From positions 16,507,501 through 16,571,500 of the forward strand of contig JAWUZG010000029.1 in the NCBI GenBank assembly GCA_036785705.1: a stretch of DNA of 64,000 bases. The letters run 5' to 3'. Below, in pieces: positions 61,153 to 64,000 of the stretch (position 1 is the stretch's first letter; each line of letters opens with the position of its first letter). Position numbers and translations under genes: made by a program. Under the pieces are notes generated by a model that saw only the letters and a program-made list of their open reading frames with translations, was not told where the DNA came from and ran no database searches. The stretch comes from Acanthornis magna (Eukaryota > Chordata > Aves > Passeriformes > Acanthizidae).

Positions 61153-63501
61153 CTTGAATTTCATCATGGGCAACATATACTAATTTTGTTCTATTGCAAG
61201 CATGGACCTTAATCATTTTTCACCTCCCTAGCATAGATATACATGCATATTAATATCTCTCTTGTATTTATGAACAGCAACTTTACACACTCCAGCCTTC
61301 ATTCTGCTAAACAAGCCAGAATGCTCTCAGCTTTCCTCATTAAATAGATTCTCCATTCCCATTTTTGGCATCTGCTCCAGTCCTAATGGATTTTTTTTTC
61401 TTTGTACAACTGACCAGCTCTCTTGCAGGCAGATTGCTATGACCTTGGACTGTGGTAAATACACCCTTACCTCTATTAAAACTACAAACTCTATATTCAC
61501 AACTGCCCATTCTATCACTGAAGTCTACAGCATTCTGATCATCCTCTGAAAAATTAAGTGGATTTTTCCTTATTTTCTGTACAAACATTGTTAATACAAA
61601 TGTCTGTTATAAGTACTCCAAAATCCACTCCCTTATTACCTTACCATCAACCCTATTACCTTTCTCTAGACCCATGCATCCCCTTTGACAATAGCACATG
61701 GTTGCCTCCCTTTCTGCTAGATCTTCACTTACTGTAAAATAATTGTATTAACCTGCTACTGGGCTACATGGGAAATTACCAATTATGTTATCACAACTGT
61801 ACAAAGAGTGACAGCTACAGAATTGCTTTTCTTGCCAAAGAGCAGTAGTGAGTTTCTCCACTGTGAATTACACATTACAAGCTCACATGATATTTTGTCC
61901 ACTTATCTCCATCTTCCCTATTAATCTTTTCTTCAATGTCTGTACTAAATCTTTGCATCCTGCCAAGGTCAACTAATGGTGGGTAATGGACAGCTTCATG
62001 ATTTCTCTGTTGGTTAAACAGGTCCTATAGGTGCTGTTCTCCAACCACCCAGTACTGGCTAATTTGCTCACTGCACAGACAAACATCACTAGGGGAACTG
62101 CACTTTCATCTGCCGACTTCTATAATCTCAGTTAAATAGAGTAATAAATAATCTAAGTTTAGTTTTCAGCCAAACCCAAAATGTGGTAATTTGTTCTCCT
62201 TCACTTATTCCCCTTATCCCGTTTCACAGCCACATTCTGTAATCTCTGTGCAAAATACTGAGCTAAAATACTAATTTTGCTTTACACTAGACTTAGATTA
62301 CCTTTAGTATCCTCAGTGTTTTTCAACCTTTTCATTCCCTTAAATAAAGCAAAACCTCACACCTTTTTCTTTGTTTTGTTACTTACATAGCTAAAGGGGT
62401 ATTACCATTGTTACAGCAGTAGTTGGTTTCTTTTATAAGATCCTCTTCACCTTCCTTTTTGGAAATCTGACCTTTTTCTTCATGCTTTCTGAAAAAACAT
62501 GGTTTCTTCTAAAGATGCAAATCAGAACTTGAAGACCAAGAAGAATTCAAAAGATAAAATCATCCAGGCACAAGTTTTTGGCTAACACAGACCATTTCAG
62601 TGACTAATGGAAAATGTGGATCTGTTCCTTTTTCTACCTCTCCTTCCTCCTAGCCTGAAAATGTGGAAGTCATGGGAAGAGCAATGCTAGTGGTACTAAT
62701 GTACACCTCGCAGGGACAGATGAAGCCCTACACTGACTGGAAGGAGCTGGGAGGGATGCACTGCACAACCTTGTACTTGTGACTCCATCTCATAATGTGT
62801 GAGCAAGATTGTATTAGGCAATGGTAATAAGGGGGCTGTGACTCCCTTGGTCACCACTGCTCTTCAGTAAAAACACATAGGCTCGCCATGCTGCTCTCCA
62901 CAAGGATAAAAAAGGGATGTGTTATACCTAAATCAAGAGACTGGTATCCACATGGAGGTTCTTCCTGTAGGAGAACTGTGTTAGGAACTTTTCCACATGA
63001 ATGTGGTTCTCCTTTGGCCCTTCAGGTAAGCAAAGAAAAAGGTTTGCTTTGTTGACCCATATGTATCTCCTTAGGCTGCATTTCAGTTCAGGCTTGGAGC
63101 TACAACACGAGATGATACAGTTTCTGCTTCCATGACTAAGGCTGGGGCATGGATACTGCAGCAAAGGATGAAAAGGCCACTGCCTGGTGCTCTCCACAGG
63201 TAATGTGCAGAAAGTTTCCACTCGTGGAAATCCATCTAGAAATCTTATTTTTATAGTAAAATACATGAGCAGTATGCATGAGAAAGAAAATTCTGCTGAG
63301 TACTGCAAGCTCCAATGACATCTTAGTAAATTGGTTTCAGATCCAGGCTTCTGAAAATCATATGGTAATCAGAAAAGTTTGCAGGAACACATGCATCCTT
63401 CCTTAGGCAGTAGCAGTACAGTCTTTGATGGTTTTATCTTTGTCTAGTTTTCCTCGCATTCCCTTGCTTCCCCTTGCTCCTCTTCTTCTCCCTTCTTGTA
63501 C
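60148..63501. other. Intergenic, mostly unrecognised
   Basis: About 3.35 kb of AT-rich DNA with a 32-base T run (61119-61150). Part of 61900-62470 is vaguely like antisense CR1/L3 sequence, but too diverged to annotate. The open frames are short and not gene-like. Confidence 0.55.
61119..61150 (+). repeat. Poly-T run of 32
   Basis: Thirty-two consecutive T bases on the + strand. The reverse strand would read as a poly-A tail, but no retroposed gene is visible next to it. Confidence 0.85.
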
Positions 63502-64000
63502 TGTTGTAGTTTGTTCTTATCCTATGAAAGTTATAAAGCTATTTTGCTTGAAGGTGCTTGTTCCCCGCTCTGTCCTGATTGAGCAATAGCCACTGAAGAC
63601 AGAACCCAAACCTGTGGACTTGTGAGTACGCTCTGAAGACTGCAAGCCTCCATAATCAAACTGAAGAAACAGTGTGGGAGGTCCAACTCTGGTTGATCCA
63701 CCCCTGTTCTGGAAGAGAGGCATGCCCAGAGCCTTGGACCAACCCCCTCTTCCCGGAAGTTCTGTTAGGTTTGAATTTTTTTTGGTTATGAGTTATTGTA
63801 CCCTTCCCTCATATGTCTTTATTGGACCCCTGATCCTTGTGCCCTCCCCTTGTCTCTTTCCCTATTGGTTGTTTCCCCCCCTTAAAGCCTGTTGTACAGG
63901 GACAGTTCTCCGGTGTTCTCCTCCACAACTCTCCCTCCCGAATCCCCTCGCCCTAACCCCAATAAAGGAGAGTTCGGGGGAAACCCCTCCCGCAACCCTT
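63502..64000 (+). mobile_element. Partial LTR running off the right edge
   Basis: Begins TGTTGTAGTTTGTTCTTATC and shows an LTR promoter layout: an inverted CCAAT (ctattggttg near 63863), a ttaaag TATA-like box near 63883, and a polyadenylation hexamer in ccaataaaggag near 63961. The last 100 bases are C-rich, as in an R/U5 region. The window ends before the LTR does, so it cannot be told whether this is a solo LTR or the 5' end of a + strand provirus. Confidence 0.65.

Noticed and set aside
61880..62470. Possible second antisense CR1/L3 remnant
   Set aside because: Only loose similarity by eye; too diverged to separate from AT-rich background without a library search.

Overview
The window is nuclear DNA from a bird. 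Twelve consecutive exons of EGFR (ERBB1) run along the + strand, and their protein is close to the v-erbB/chicken EGFR type but differs from it at several C-tail positions, so a non-chicken bird is likely. CR1 LINE fragments and ERVL- and ERVK-type long terminal repeats (LTRs) support an avian source. The species cannot be fixed from the sequence.

Layout. Positions 1-18438 hold the 3' half of EGFR: the transmembrane/juxtamembrane exon (133-274), six full exons and the start of a seventh for the kinase domain (1918-15988), and the C-terminal tail exons (16528-18438). They match human exons 17-28 in order, and the lengths match wherever I know the human value, except exon 27, which is 3 bp shorter. 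Every intron is GT-AG and no exon is disrupted. The extracellular exons lie to the left of the window. A long 3' untranslated region follows, perhaps to about 24.35 kb or further. From there to 32.5 kb I see no gene.

The right half is gene-poor and full of retroelements. ERV-1 (32556-39325) is a complete LTR element on the - strand with 398/390-bp LTRs, a 6-bp target duplication, a tRNA-Trp-like primer site and a polypurine tract. Its 5.98 kb interior has no recognisable gag or pol. A solo ERVL-type LTR (40668-41395) has a perfect 5-bp target duplication. Decayed CR1 fragments lie at 44.3, 49.5 and 50.2-52.3 kb. ERV-2 (52597-60141) is a betaretrovirus-like (ERVK) provirus on the - strand, with 259-bp LTRs differing at only 5 positions and a perfect 6-bp target duplication. 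It has gag, pro (dUTPase plus protease) and pol, but no env. It is defective: in-frame stops in gag and pol, a frameshift in reverse transcriptase, a missing protease catalytic Asp, and a 654-bp solo LTR inserted in the capsid region. Another LTR starts at 63502 and runs off the right edge.

Most unusual points: (a) ERV-2 carries two internal copies of the 12-base core of its own 3' polypurine tract, one in integrase and one at the gag/pro junction, resembling the central polypurine tract of lentiviruses; (b) ERV-1 is a structurally complete but coding-free LTR element with an almost identical polypurine tract, suggesting mobilisation by a relative of ERV-2; (c) EGFR exon 27 has a tandem NAGNAG acceptor that can add or remove one Gln in the tail.
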